Shown here: piece after piece, positions 19,366 through 28,256 of the stretch
Numbering within the stretch: position 1 is the stretch's first letter
Layout: each line of letters begins with the position of its first letter
DNA from: Mailhella massiliensis
GTDB lineage: Bacteria; Desulfobacterota; Desulfovibrionia; Desulfovibrionales; Desulfovibrionaceae
DNA: 64,000 nt
NCBI RefSeq assembly: GCF_900155525.1
Contig: NZ_LT706942.1
Span: 193,530-257,529, forward strand
Direction: 5' to 3'
Program-made: the position numbers and the translations under genes
Notes under the pieces: generated by a model
Told to the model about the DNA's origin: nothing
Seen by the model: only the letters and a program-made list of their open reading frames with translations
The model's database searches: none

Positions 19366-19500
19366 ATGGCAGAACTCATCACCAGCGCCCTGCACTCCAC
19401 CCCTCAGGGCTTTGTGGGCGTAGGCTGCATCTTCATTTACTTTGCGGTTATGATCGCCGCCATCATCTATCGTGTCAGGCGCGGCGAACACGTTCACTGA
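19366..19500 (+). CDS. 44-aa single-span membrane protein, unknown function
   Basis: The product has a short polar N-terminus, one hydrophobic segment (VGVGCIFIYFAVMIAAIIY) and a positively charged tail RVRRGEHVH, giving an N-out/C-in prediction. ATG 19366 has GAGGAG seven bases upstream and a strong terminator follows 15 bases after the stop, so the gene looks real although tiny. Similar size and topology are seen in small accessory subunits of transporters, but no such partner lies next to it. Confidence 0.7.
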   Translation: MAELITSALHSTPQGFVGVGCIFIYFAVMIAAIIYRVRRGEHVH

Positions 19501-19514
19501 TATTTTCGCCTGAT

Positions 19515-19556
19515 GAAAAAGGAGCCTTCTTCCCTACGGAAGAAGGCTCCTTTTTC
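19515..19556. terminator. Strong bidirectional intrinsic terminator
   Basis: An 18-bp uninterrupted stem with a 5-base loop, with A-run and T-run on either side, serves the small membrane protein on the plus strand and the unknown gene ending at 19653 on the minus strand. Confidence 0.9.
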
Positions 19557-19652
19557 ATGGCGTTGCCGCATCCTCGTCAGATGTCGGAGACGGGTCGGCA
19601 GGGGAAAAGCCGTGTCCGCGGCATCTTCCGCAGACGCTCCCCGTGGCGGGCA

Positions 19653-20048
19653 TCACTGCGGCGTGCAGGGGTGGCTGCGCAGGGCGAAGCGCGCCGTGCC
19701 GTCGGCCAGAATGGTATCGAATTCCTTCATGTTGTTTTCCGCCACATCGCGCAGGGCCAGCAGAAGGGGAATGGCCGTGCCCAGCCAGAACTTGCCGGAA
19801 ACCATGCCGGAAGAGCTGCCTCCGTGGGCGTAGGCCTCCACGAAGGGGCGGGCGGTATTGGTCAGTTCCTCGCCGGTTTTTTCCCGGAAGAGGCGGTGGA
19901 TGTCCATGACCAGTTCATGGGCGCTGTAGGGGAAGGGCGTGTCGGCAAAGGCCTTTTTCATGTCTTCCCAGAGAAAAGGATCGCCGCGCAGGCCCCAGTG
20001 GGGCGGCTGAACCTGGAACATTTCGGAAAGAAAGCGCTGTTCGGACAT
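19653..20048 (-). CDS. Conserved-looking soluble protein of unknown function
   Basis: 131 aa, no signal peptide or membrane span, mostly helical. It reads MSEQRFLSEMFQVQPPHWGL and ends ADGTARFALRSHPCTPQ. GGAGG lies seven bases before ATG 20048, and the shared terminator at 19515-19556 lies downstream, so it is probably expressed. I do not recognise the family; the neighbours (rRNA methyltransferase, hydrogenase) give no clear clue. Confidence 0.65.
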   Translation of the reverse strand: MSEQRFLSEMFQVQPPHWGLRGDPFLWEDMKKAFADTPFPYSAHELVMDIHRLFREKTGEELTNTARPFVEAYAHGGSSSGMVSGKFWLGTAIPLLLALRDVAENNMKEFDTILADGTARFALRSHPCTPQ

Positions 20049-20443
20049 AAATCCTCCATACATTGTCGCTGGCGGCGTTCATATTGGCCGCAAGCGGGGG
20101 AAAAGTCAAAGAGACGGCCTGCGCGGAGAATGCGCGGAGGCGGAATGTATATGGGGCCTGACGGAGCGTTGCGCAAGGGGGGCGCGGCGTTTTTTCCCGC
20201 AGAGGCATGACCGGCGGGAGCCTGCCGTCTTTGCGGAGAGCGTCCGGCGGGGCGCGTTTTTTCTCCCGTGGCCTGTACCCTTTTTCCGCCGCGGAACCGG
20301 CGCGCTCTTCGGCGTCGTTTTTTCTGCCTGGGCCCGACATTTCACGGAGACCATGCGGTCCTGGGGACTGCGGAAAGGCCGAAGTCCTGTGATCGCCCGG
20401 GCGCGTTTTTCCCTGCGTCCCGGTCAAGGACGGTTTTCGGGCC
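20049..20443. other. Intergenic region without a supported gene
   Basis: A GC-rich stretch between the unknown protein and the hydrogenase terminator. Overlapping open frames on both strands are Arg-rich and lack start signals. The promoter of the 131-aa gene (minus strand) should lie around 20060-20120. Confidence 0.4.
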
Positions 20444-20480
20444 GAAAAAAACGCCCCGTCCGGTTTCCCGGGCGGGGCGT
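20444..20480 (-). terminator. Intrinsic terminator of the hydrogenase operon
   Basis: On the minus strand ACGCCCCG and CGGGGCGT form a stem, followed by seven Ts. It starts 18 bases after the catalytic-subunit stop. Confidence 0.85.
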
Positions 20481-20498
20481 GCATGTCAGAGCCAGGGC

Positions 20499-22244
20499 TT
20501 ACTTGCTCTTGCAGGAGCGGTACTGCTGATAGTAGCGGGTATGCAGCAGTTCATGAGCCTTGTGGCTGTTGGGAGAGCCGAGGAACTCCTCGTACAGGGC
20601 CTTGATTTCGGGGTTGTCGTGGCTTCTGCGCACGGGCAGGTTGCGGTCGTCCCGATACAGGGCCTCGATACGGCGGCGCGGAGTTTCGGCATCGAGATTG
20701 ATGGGCTGGCCGCCGCCGTTGATGCAGCCGCCGGGGCAGGCCATGATTTCGATGAAGTTCCAGCCGCGCGGGTTGCCTTCGCGGATCATGTCGCAGATCT
20801 TGCGGGCGTTGGACAGGCCGTGGGCAATGGCCACCTTGAGCTTCAGCGCGCCGTTGAAGTCCACTTCCGCCTCGCGGATGCCTTCCATGCCGCGCACGGC
20901 TTCCAGTTCCACAGGTTCCATTTCTTCGCCGGTGATCACCTTGTAGGCGGTGCGCACGGCCGCTTCCATCACGCCGCCGGTGGCGCCGAAGATGGTGCCC
21001 GCGCCGGAACCGAGGCCCATGATGGGGTCGAATTCCTCTTCGGGCAGAGCGAAGAAGTTGATGTTGGCTTCCCTGATCATCTGCGCCAGTTCCGTGGTGG
21101 TGAGCACGATGTCGGTGTCGGCGTAGCCGCTGGCCGAAAGTTCGCGGCGTCTGGCTTCGAACTTCTTGGCCGTGCAGGGCATGATGGACACGGAGACGAT
21201 CTTGGAAGGATCTATGCCCTGTTTCTGGGCATAGTAGGTCTTGAGCATGGCGCCGAACATGGACTGCGGGCTCTTCGCCGTGGAGAGGTTGGACAGCAGT
21301 TCGGGGTAGTAAAGCTCGATGAAGTTGATCCAGCCGGGCGAGCAGCTGGTGATCATGGGCAGGGTGCCGCCGTTCTTCATGCGGTCGATGAGTTCATGGC
21401 CTTCTTCCAGAATGGTGAGGTCGGCCGACCAGTTGGTGTCGAACACCTTGTCGAAGCCGAGGCGGCGCAGGGCGCTGACCATCTGACCGGTGGCGATGTC
21501 GCCGGGCTTGCCGCCGAAGGGTTCGCTGATGGCCACGCGCACGGAGGGAGCCGTCTGCACCATGACGACCTTGTCGGGATCGCGCAGGGCCTGCCAGGCG
21601 CGGTCGATGTCGCTCTTGATGGTGATGGCGCCGGTGGGGCAGACCTTGCGGCACTGACCGCAGAAGGTGCACGACACTTCGCCGAGGCCGAGGTTGAAGG
21701 CCGGGGTCACGCGGGCGTTCAGGCCGCGGTAGGCGAAGGAGTAGATGCTCACGCCCTGCACTTCGGCGCACATGCGCACGCAGCGGCCGCAGAGAATGCA
21801 CTTGGAAGGTTCGCGGACGATGCAGGGGTTGCTTTCGTCCTTTTCCAGAGGTTCATGGTTGTACTCGTAACGCACGCGGCGGATGCCCAGGTTGTTGGCC
21901 ACGGTCTGCAGTTCGCAGTTGCCGGAGCGGGCGCAGGAAAGGCAGTCCTTGGGGTGGTTGGCGAGCAGAAGTTCCACGATGTTTTCGCGCGCTTCCAGCA
22001 CTTCGGGGTCGTTGGTGAACACTTCCATGCCTTCGCTCACCTTCGTGATGCAGGCGGGCATGAAGGAACGGGCTTTGGTCACCTTGCACACGCACACGCG
22101 GCACGCGCCGTCCGGACGCAGCAGCGGGTGATGGCAGAGCGTGGGAATATTGATGCCGACAAGTTTCGCCGCTTCCAGAATGGTGGAACCTGCGGGCGCG
22201 GCCACCTTCTGGCCGTCTATCGTCAGATTAACGGTATCGCTCAT
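20499..22244 (-). CDS. [FeFe] hydrogenase catalytic subunit, HydA/HndD type
   Basis: A 581-aa cytoplasmic hydrogenase subunit. The N-terminus has a [2Fe-2S] plant-ferredoxin domain (CHHPLLRPDGACRVCVC), a His-Cys3 [4Fe-4S] motif (HPKDCLSCARSGNCELQ) and two [4Fe-4S] ferredoxin motifs (CILCGRCVRMC, CTFCGQCRKVC). The H-cluster signatures follow: TSCSPGWINF, MPCTAKKFE and MACPGGCINGGGQP. With the two upstream subunits it should couple H2 with ferredoxin and NAD(P). It is the last gene of the operon. Confidence 0.96.
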   Translation of the reverse strand: MSDTVNLTIDGQKVAAPAGSTILEAAKLVGINIPTLCHHPLLRPDGACRVCVCKVTKARSFMPACITKVSEGMEVFTNDPEVLEARENIVELLLANHPKDCLSCARSGNCELQTVANNLGIRRVRYEYNHEPLEKDESNPCIVREPSKCILCGRCVRMCAEVQGVSIYSFAYRGLNARVTPAFNLGLGEVSCTFCGQCRKVCPTGAITIKSDIDRAWQALRDPDKVVMVQTAPSVRVAISEPFGGKPGDIATGQMVSALRRLGFDKVFDTNWSADLTILEEGHELIDRMKNGGTLPMITSCSPGWINFIELYYPELLSNLSTAKSPQSMFGAMLKTYYAQKQGIDPSKIVSVSIMPCTAKKFEARRRELSASGYADTDIVLTTTELAQMIREANINFFALPEEEFDPIMGLGSGAGTIFGATGGVMEAAVRTAYKVITGEEMEPVELEAVRGMEGIREAEVDFNGALKLKVAIAHGLSNARKICDMIREGNPRGWNFIEIMACPGGCINGGGQPINLDAETPRRRIEALYRDDRNLPVRRSHDNPEIKALYEEFLGSPNSHKAHELLHTRYYQQYRSCKSK

Positions 22245-22269
22245 GATGATTCTCCTCAGGAAGCCGGGC

Positions 22270-24156
22270 TTACACGCGGCTGATGGCGCCGTGCTTGCAC
22301 TTGTCCATGCAGGTGCCGCACTTGATGCACTTGTTGGGATTGATCAGGTGGGGTTCGCGTACCTTGCCGGTAATGGCGTTCACCGGGCAGTTGCGGGCGC
22401 AGAGCGTGCAGCCCTTGCACTTTTCAGGATCAATCTTGTATTGCAGGAGCTTGGTGCAGGTGCCGGCGGGGCACTTCTTGTCGTGAATGTGGGCTTCGTA
22501 TTCCGAACGGAAGAAGCGCAGCGTGGACAGTACGGGGTTGGGAGCCGTCTGCCCCAGGGCGCAGAGGGAGGAAGTGCGCATGGTGTGAGCCAGGCGTTCC
22601 AGTTCCTCGATGTCGCCGTCGCGGCCTTCGCCGTTGCAGATGCGCTCCAGAATTTCCAGCATGCGCTTGCTGCCTTCGCGGCAGGGCGTGCACTTGCCGC
22701 AGCTTTCGGCCTGCGTGAAGGTGAGGAAGAAGCGGGCGAGGTCCACCATGCAGGTGTCTTCGTCCACCACGACCAGACCGCCGGAACCCATCATGGCGCC
22801 AGCGGCGGTGAGGGAATCATAGTCCACGGGGTTGTCGAGCATGGAGGCGGGCAGGCAGGCGCCGGAGGGGCCGCCGATCTGCACGGCCTTGAAGGCCTTG
22901 TCGCCCTTGATGCCGGCGCAGATGTCGAAAATGATGTGGCGCATGGAAACGCCCATGGGCACTTCCACAAGGCCGGTGTTGCGCACCTTGCCGGTGACGG
23001 CGAAGATCTTCGTGCCGGAGGACTTTTCCGTACCGTCCTGGCGGAAGGCTTCCGCGCCCTTCAGGATGATGCGGGCGATGTTGGCGAAGGTTTCCACGTT
23101 GTTGAGAACCGTGGGCTTTTCCCACAGGCCCTGCTTGGCCGGGAAGGGAGGACGCACGCGGGGCATGCCGCGCTTGCCTTCGATGGAACGCATGAGAGCG
23201 GTTTCTTCGCCGCACACGAAGGCGCCCGCGCCCTGCTTGATCTTCAGATGGAAGTTGAAGCCCGAACCGAGGATGTTGTCGCCGATGAGGCCCAGAGCTT
23301 CGGCTTCGGCAAGAGCGATGCCGAGGCGCTTGATGGCCAGCGGATATTCGGCGCGCACATATACATAGCCTTCGGTTGCGCCCGTGGCCCATGCGCCGAT
23401 GAGCATGCCTTCGATGACGGCGTTGGGGTCGCCTTCAAGGACGGAACGGTCCATGAACGCGCCGGGGTCGCCTTCGTCTGCGTTGCAGAGCATGTACTTG
23501 GGCTCAGCCTGTTCCGAAGCCATGAACTTCCACTTGAGGCCCGTGGGGAAGCCCGCGCCGCCGCGGCCGCGCAGACCGGAGTTGTACACTTCCTCAAGGG
23601 TGGCTTCGCGGCCCATGGTGAGGGCCTTGGCTATGCCCTGATAGCCGCCGCTTGCGATGTATTCGAAAATGTTTTCCGGGTCGATGCGGCCGCAGTTGTG
23701 CAGTACCAGGCGCTTCTGGAGGTTGTAGAAGAGCATGTCGCGGTAGCTGTGGCGGGGCGTTTTGCCGGTACGGCCCTGGTAGTGCAGGCGTTCCACCGTC
23801 TTGCCTTCCAGCACGGTGGTCTTGATGAGCTCGTCGGCATCTTCGGGCTGAACGCGGACATAGAAGATGCCGCCGGGGTAGAAAATGACCAGCGGGCCGA
23901 GTTCGCAGAAGCCGTGGCAGCCGGTGACCACGATGCTCACGCGGTCGTGCAGGCCGTTGTCGTCGATGGCCTTCTGCAGGGCGTCGCGCACGTTCATGCT
24001 GCCCGAAGAGGAACAGCCGGTGCCGCCGCAGATCAGAATCTGGTATTTTTCCTCGTGTTCCTTGCGTTCGTAGTGACGCAGGTCGAGCAGGGGCCGGGCC
24101 TGCTCGTGCAGCCGGGCAAGGTCGTCAATGGAGTTGAGACGTTTGAGTTCAAGCAT
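22270..24156 (-). CDS. Hydrogenase flavin/NAD(P)-binding subunit, HydB/HndC type with fused domains
   Basis: A 628-aa NuoF-like subunit. An N-terminal thioredoxin-like [2Fe-2S] domain of about 120 residues (ICGGTGCSSSG, then TGCHGFCELGP) is fused to the FMN/NADH domain (GLRGRGGAGFPTGLKW, CNADEGDPGAFMDR) and a [4Fe-4S] motif (CGKCTPCREG). A C-terminal two-cluster ferredoxin domain (CKGCTLCARNC, CIKCGTCMDKC) ends the protein. This layout is that of HydB of bifurcating hydrogenases. In the four-gene hnd operon of Desulfovibrio fructosivorans the thioredoxin-like subunit HndB is a separate protein. Confidence 0.94.
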   Translation of the reverse strand: MLELKRLNSIDDLARLHEQARPLLDLRHYERKEHEEKYQILICGGTGCSSSGSMNVRDALQKAIDDNGLHDRVSIVVTGCHGFCELGPLVIFYPGGIFYVRVQPEDADELIKTTVLEGKTVERLHYQGRTGKTPRHSYRDMLFYNLQKRLVLHNCGRIDPENIFEYIASGGYQGIAKALTMGREATLEEVYNSGLRGRGGAGFPTGLKWKFMASEQAEPKYMLCNADEGDPGAFMDRSVLEGDPNAVIEGMLIGAWATGATEGYVYVRAEYPLAIKRLGIALAEAEALGLIGDNILGSGFNFHLKIKQGAGAFVCGEETALMRSIEGKRGMPRVRPPFPAKQGLWEKPTVLNNVETFANIARIILKGAEAFRQDGTEKSSGTKIFAVTGKVRNTGLVEVPMGVSMRHIIFDICAGIKGDKAFKAVQIGGPSGACLPASMLDNPVDYDSLTAAGAMMGSGGLVVVDEDTCMVDLARFFLTFTQAESCGKCTPCREGSKRMLEILERICNGEGRDGDIEELERLAHTMRTSSLCALGQTAPNPVLSTLRFFRSEYEAHIHDKKCPAGTCTKLLQYKIDPEKCKGCTLCARNCPVNAITGKVREPHLINPNKCIKCGTCMDKCKHGAISRV

Positions 24157-24169
24157 ATCGTCCTCTCTT

Positions 24170-24655
24170 TTAGGCCAGGTAGCTGTCGAGGATACCGGGA
24201 ATGTCGTCGGGGGTCAGGCGGCCGTGGGTGTTGTCGTTGACCATCATGACGGGGGCAAGACCGCAGGCACCGAGGCAGGCCACGGTTTCCAGCGTGAAGT
24301 TGAGGTCCTTGGTGGTTTCGCCGGGCTTGATGTCGAGGTGGTGGCTCACCGCTTCCAGAATGGAAGCGCCGCCGCGGACATGGCAGGCGGTTCCCTGGCA
24401 CACGCGGACGATGTTCCTGCCGCGGGGATTGAGGTGGAACTGGGCATAGAAGGTGACCACGCCGAACACTTCAGCAACGGGAATGCGAAGTTCGGAAGCG
24501 ATGCATTCAAGCACTTCCTGCGGCAGGTAACCGTAGACATCCTGCGCCTGCTGCAGAACGGGGATGAGAGCCCCCTTCGAGTTCTGCCTGTAGGGTTTCA
24601 GAATGTCCATGAGCGGAGCAAGGTCAATGGGGTTGGCCGTGCAGTTGCAAGACAT
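24170..24655 (-). CDS. Hydrogenase NuoE-like [2Fe-2S] subunit, HydC/HndA type
   Basis: A 161-aa thioredoxin-fold electron-transfer subunit. The [2Fe-2S] cysteines are in VRVCQGTACHVRGG and AVACLGACGLAPV-type motifs (here TVACLGACGLAPVMM). The N-terminal helical segment ALIPVLQQAQDVYGYLP is standard for NuoE. It is the first gene of the hydrogenase operon, with AGGAGG before ATG 24655 and 13 bases to the next gene. Confidence 0.94.
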   Translation of the reverse strand: MSCNCTANPIDLAPLMDILKPYRQNSKGALIPVLQQAQDVYGYLPQEVLECIASELRIPVAEVFGVVTFYAQFHLNPRGRNIVRVCQGTACHVRGGASILEAVSHHLDIKPGETTKDLNFTLETVACLGACGLAPVMMVNDNTHGRLTPDDIPGILDSYLA

Positions 24656-24863
24656 GTTGGTATCCTCCTGGTACGATCCTGAATCCGGCGAGTCTTCCCA
24701 ACAACGCCGGAGCTATGCAAAAGTTTCCCTTTTCGGGGGAATGCCCGGGTGCGGAAAAGCTTTCTGCCGCACGGTATGGCGCGCGGCGCTTTTTCCGCCG
24801 TTTTCGTGATGCTCCTTCGAAGAGACGGCACGGCGGCCCCTGGGCGAAGGGACCGTTTTCGGG

Positions 24864-25841
24864 CTACCGGGCCAGGCCTGCGGCTCTGAGCCCGGCGTCT
24901 TCCTCCTTCCATGCTTCGGCAAGGAATGCTTTCGCTTCCTGCCGATTCATGAGAACGGGGGCGACGGAAAAGTGTTCCAGGGTCTTTCTGAACGATGCGC
25001 TTGCGGCGGCTTTGGCAAAGGCCGCTTCCAGGCGGTTCAGCGTTTCCTCAGACACGTTTTTCGGGGCCAGCAGAAAGAAGGAGGCGTCACCCCGGCCCGG
25101 ATCGGCGAAGCCTCCGTCGGCAAGACAGGGCACCTGTGGCAGAGCATCCAGTCTCGTTCCGGCAAGAATCATAAGAGGGGAAAGCTGTCCCTGACTGATG
25201 CGGGGCAGGGCTCCGCTCGCGGCGGCGTCCACATGGCCTCCCAGAAGAGCCGTTTCGGCTTCTCCCGGACCGCCGAAAGGAATGAAGCGCCATACGAGCT
25301 CCGGGTCCTTTCCGGCCATCATGGCGAGCGCCGTATGCGAGGGCGTACCCAGACCGGGAACGCCGATGCGCATGCTTCCTCCGCTTTTCTTCGTTGCTTC
25401 AAGGAAGGATTCCCAGTCCTTCCAGGGGGCGTCGGGCCGTGTGACCAGCACGGGCGAAGCCTGCCCGAAGACGATGACGGGCTCCACGTCCAGAAGAGGA
25501 TCGTAGGGTACGTCGTTTTTGCGGGGGAGGAAGAGAAGCGCGTTGCCCGCGCATGCGGCAAGGCGCGTGCCGTCCGCTTTGTCTGCGGCAAGCTGCGCCA
25601 CGGCCGTCATGCCCGCACCGCTCGGCATGTTCTGGACGACGATGTCGACGCCCAGTTCCTTTTCCGCCTCGCGGGCCAGCGCCCGGGCCGCGCCGTCAAG
25701 CGCTCCCCCCGGACTGAAGGCTACGGTGAGCCGTACGCTTCCCTTTGCTGCAAGAGCCTGAGGCGCGAACGTCGCGGCAGGCAGAGCACAGAAAAGAAGC
25801 CATGCCGCAATACGGAAAAAGTGTAACATACGCCATTTCAT
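24864..25841 (-). CDS. TTT transporter solute-binding protein (TctC/Bug family)
   Basis: A 325-aa periplasmic binding protein with a signal peptide (hydrophobic residues 10-24, then FAPQALAAKG). The mature start VRLTVAFSPGGALDGAARAL is the family carboxylate-binding loop, and QNMPSGAGMTAVAQL is also typical. It should capture a small carboxylate for the membrane part encoded upstream. ATG 25841 is used; an earlier frame start at 25877 would need TTG without a ribosome-binding site. A separate promoter lies in the 180-base gap before it. Confidence 0.88.
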   Translation of the reverse strand: MKWRMLHFFRIAAWLLFCALPAATFAPQALAAKGSVRLTVAFSPGGALDGAARALAREAEKELGVDIVVQNMPSGAGMTAVAQLAADKADGTRLAACAGNALLFLPRKNDVPYDPLLDVEPVIVFGQASPVLVTRPDAPWKDWESFLEATKKSGGSMRIGVPGLGTPSHTALAMMAGKDPELVWRFIPFGGPGEAETALLGGHVDAAASGALPRISQGQLSPLMILAGTRLDALPQVPCLADGGFADPGRGDASFFLLAPKNVSEETLNRLEAAFAKAAASASFRKTLEHFSVAPVLMNRQEAKAFLAEAWKEEDAGLRAAGLAR

Positions 25842-25911
25842 GATGAGTATCTCTACAGGGAAAAAGGAAATGAGCAAGCATAAAAAAAATTTTCACATAA
25901 GTGATTTTGAA

Positions 25912-25950
25912 ATGTTATCGTAACATACCATATTCATGTGATTTTTACAA
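25912..25950 (-). promoter_or_regulatory. Promoter and operator of the tctC-like gene
   Basis: On the minus strand TTGTAA (25945-25950), a 17-base spacer and TATGTT (25922-25927). An inverted repeat ATGTTA-TCG-TAACAT (25912-25926) overlaps the -10 element and would suit a repressor. A second small inverted repeat, ATTGAGTGTTCAAT, lies nearby around 25960-25973. Confidence 0.5.
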
Positions 25951-26020
25951 GACGGTGTTCATTGAGTGTTCAATCAGTTTTGCGAAGGAGTGCCGGAATT
26001 GTGGCATGGTGCGGCCGAAG

Positions 26021-27412
26021 CTACCACCAGGAGAGCAGGGTCTGCAGAAGGTGCGTTTCCAGGGCGGGGCCGAGCACGAAGGCCAGCACGAGGGGCGCGG
26101 GGGAGCAGCCGTGCCTTCTGAGAAAAACGGCCAGCAGACCGAAGGCGAGGCACTGCACGGGGCCGGAAATGCCGTCCGCCCCCACATAGGAGCCGATGAG
26201 GCAGAGCATGAGGATGACGGGCCAGAGAAGGCGGAAGGGAAGGCGGGCAAGGCGCGCCCAGAACCCGGCAAGCCCCAGGCCGAGGACAAGAAGGAGCACG
26301 TTGCCCATGAGCAGGCAGAAAATGAAGCCCCAGTAGAAGTCGGGCTGATTCTGCGGAAGCGAGGGGCCCGGCACGACGCCCACCACGGTGAGCGCGCCGA
26401 GCAGGGCCGCCGTGATGGGGTTGGTGGGAAGCCCCAGCAGAAGAAGCGGAGCGAAGGAGGCCATGGCCGCGGCGTTGTTGGAGGCCTCCGGCCCGGCAAG
26501 GCCTTCCCATGCGCCCTTGCCGAAGTCTTCGGGACTGCGGCTTATGCGTTTTTCCAGTGCATGAGAGGCAAAGCTTGCGGTCACGCCTGCGCCGCAGGGA
26601 ATGAGGCCTGTGGCAAAACCTATGAGACAGCCGCGCAGGGCGGCTTTTGCCGCCCGGAGGCGGCGCAGCGGCGGCGCAGAGGAGACGCTTTTTTCCCCGG
26701 AGGTTCCGCGGGGCTGAAGAAGCGCGTCCATGAGATCGCCCAGGCCGAAGATGCCGAGCAGCAGAGAAGTGAGCTGCACGCCGTCGGAAAGTCTCCAGGA
26801 ACCGAAGGTGAGGCGGGGCATGCCGTAGACGGGGTCCATGCCGGGCAGGGCGAGCACGAAGCCGAGAAAGATCATGCAGGTGTTGCGCCTTGCTCCGCCG
26901 GGACTGGTGAACGCCACAAGCACAAGCGCGCATGCCATGACGGCGGCACGACCCGAGGGGCCGAAGAACAGCGCAGCCTGCGAGAGTGCGGGCGCAAGCA
27001 GTATCATGCCGAATACGGAGAGCGTTCCCCCCGTGAAGGAGGCGAGCGTGGCTGCGGCAAGGGCCTCTTTCGCCTTTCCGGCAAGCGCCAGGGGCCTGCC
27101 TTCAAACAGCGTGGCCACGGCATCCGCCTCGCCGGGAATACCCATGAGAATGGAGGTGACCGCTCCCCCGTACTTTGCGCCGTAGAAGATGCCCGCCAGT
27201 AGAGAAATGCCGGGCAGAGGCTCGAGCGTATAGACAAGAGGAAAGAGCAGGGCCATGGCTGCGGGCGGGCCGAACCCCGGCAGAACGCCTACCGTCATGC
27301 CGCAGAACACACCGGCAAGTACCAGCAGCCAGAGAGCGGGCGCGGAGAAGATGGCCGAGATTCCGGCCCATACGCCGGAATAAAGGGAGGGATCGGCGAA
27401 GAGGGTATCCAT
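26021..27412 (-). CDS. TTT transporter large permease subunit (TctA family)
   Basis: A 463-aa protein with about ten to twelve membrane spans. The family motif GVLPGFGPPAAMALLFPL near the N-terminus and FYGAKYGGAVTSILMGIPGE (substrate path) are clear. The repeat-related GLIPCGAGVTASFASHALEK lies in the second half. It is somewhat shorter than typical TctA (about 500 aa). It starts three bases after the small subunit gene. With the downstream binding protein it forms a secondary carboxylate importer. Confidence 0.92.
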   Translation of the reverse strand: MDTLFADPSLYSGVWAGISAIFSAPALWLLVLAGVFCGMTVGVLPGFGPPAAMALLFPLVYTLEPLPGISLLAGIFYGAKYGGAVTSILMGIPGEADAVATLFEGRPLALAGKAKEALAAATLASFTGGTLSVFGMILLAPALSQAALFFGPSGRAAVMACALVLVAFTSPGGARRNTCMIFLGFVLALPGMDPVYGMPRLTFGSWRLSDGVQLTSLLLGIFGLGDLMDALLQPRGTSGEKSVSSAPPLRRLRAAKAALRGCLIGFATGLIPCGAGVTASFASHALEKRISRSPEDFGKGAWEGLAGPEASNNAAAMASFAPLLLLGLPTNPITAALLGALTVVGVVPGPSLPQNQPDFYWGFIFCLLMGNVLLLVLGLGLAGFWARLARLPFRLLWPVILMLCLIGSYVGADGISGPVQCLAFGLLAVFLRRHGCSPAPLVLAFVLGPALETHLLQTLLSWW

Positions 27413-27415
27413 GCA

Positions 27416-27868
27416 TCAGGCTCCGGCGAAAAAAGGAAAAAAAAGACCTTCGGGCAGGGGCCATTGCAGAAGGCGCACCATGCCTGCGTAGAGCAGCAGG
27501 CAGAGCAGGGCGGGAATGAGCAGGCTTTCCTTCCAGCTGCAGCCCGCCTTTCTGCATGCGAAGATTCCGGCAAGAAACGTGGCCGCGGCCCAGCCTGCGG
27601 GAAGAAGCAGCGCTGTCCAGAGCAGAGCGGAAAGGACGAGGCCGAGAAGAGGGCGCAGGCCGCGCCTTTTTTCCTCCTTCCTTTCTGAAGCGGCCGGGGT
27701 GAGCATGGCGCAGGCAAGAAGCCCTGCGCCCGTGACGCGGCTCCAGAGCCCGGGGCCGGGCAGTCCCTCGGAAAAGGCGGGAGGAGAGGCGAGCAGCGCA
27801 ATAACTCCGGCGGAAAACAGGAGGATGCGGAGGGCGCGGCGGCGGAGAAGAACGGAGAACGGGATCAT
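27416..27868 (-). CDS. TTT transporter small permease subunit (TctB-like)
   Basis: About 150 aa with four hydrophobic spans, matching TctB in size and topology. It was called mostly from position directly upstream of tctA, since TctB sequences are poorly conserved. ATG 27868 precedes MIPFSVLLRRRALRILLFSAG; no good ribosome-binding site is visible, so the start is uncertain. The longer open frame upstream crosses the divergent infA gene and is rejected. Confidence 0.75.
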   Translation of the reverse strand: MIPFSVLLRRRALRILLFSAGVIALLASPPAFSEGLPGPGLWSRVTGAGLLACAMLTPAASERKEEKRRGLRPLLGLVLSALLWTALLLPAGWAAATFLAGIFACRKAGCSWKESLLIPALLCLLLYAGMVRLLQWPLPEGLFFPFFAGA

Positions 27869-28036
27869 GGAAAGTGTGCTTGCAAAAGGGGAAAAGCGGG
27901 CGTTTTTTCGAAAACGCAGTATAGAAGAGAAGAAAAAGATGGGCAACGGCGGGGAAAGGCGGCTTTTGGGGCGAGTTTTCCTTGACAGCTGCGGCATATT
28001 CGGGGAAGGTGTCTCGATAGTTTTTTTGGAGGAACC

Positions 28037-28255
28037 ATGCCTAAAGAAGACGCCATAGAAGTGGACGGCATCGTGGAAGAAGCTCTTCCCAATGCCATGT
28101 TCCGCGTGAAGCTGGAAAACGGCCACGAAGTGCTTTCCCATATTTCCGGAAAGATGCGCAAGTTTTATATCCGCATTCTGCCCGGCGACCGCGTGAAGGT
28201 CGAGCTTTCGCCCTACGATCTCACCCGCGGCCGTATCACCTACCGTATGAAGTAG
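28037..28255 (+). CDS. infA: Translation initiation factor IF-1
   Basis: A 72-aa OB-fold protein that binds the ribosomal A site during initiation. The full family sequence is recognisable: [20 protein letters not shown], then [20 protein letters not shown] and [17 protein letters not shown] lies eight bases before ATG 28037. A perfect TTGACA at 27982-27987 may be its -35 element, although the -10 is unclear. Confidence 0.97.
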   Translation: MPKEDAIEVDGIVEEALPNAMFRVKLENGHEVLSHISGKMRKFYIRILPGDRVKVELSPYDLTRGRITYRMK

Positions 28256-28256
28256 G

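Noticed and set aside
22141-24240. A 699-codon plus-strand open frame opposite the hydrogenase flavin subunit
   Set aside because: Antisense shadow of a well-supported gene with cluster motifs on the minus strand.
27869-28141. N-terminal extension of the TctB-like protein
   Set aside because: It would cross into the divergent infA gene and encodes no hydrophobic or family-like sequence.
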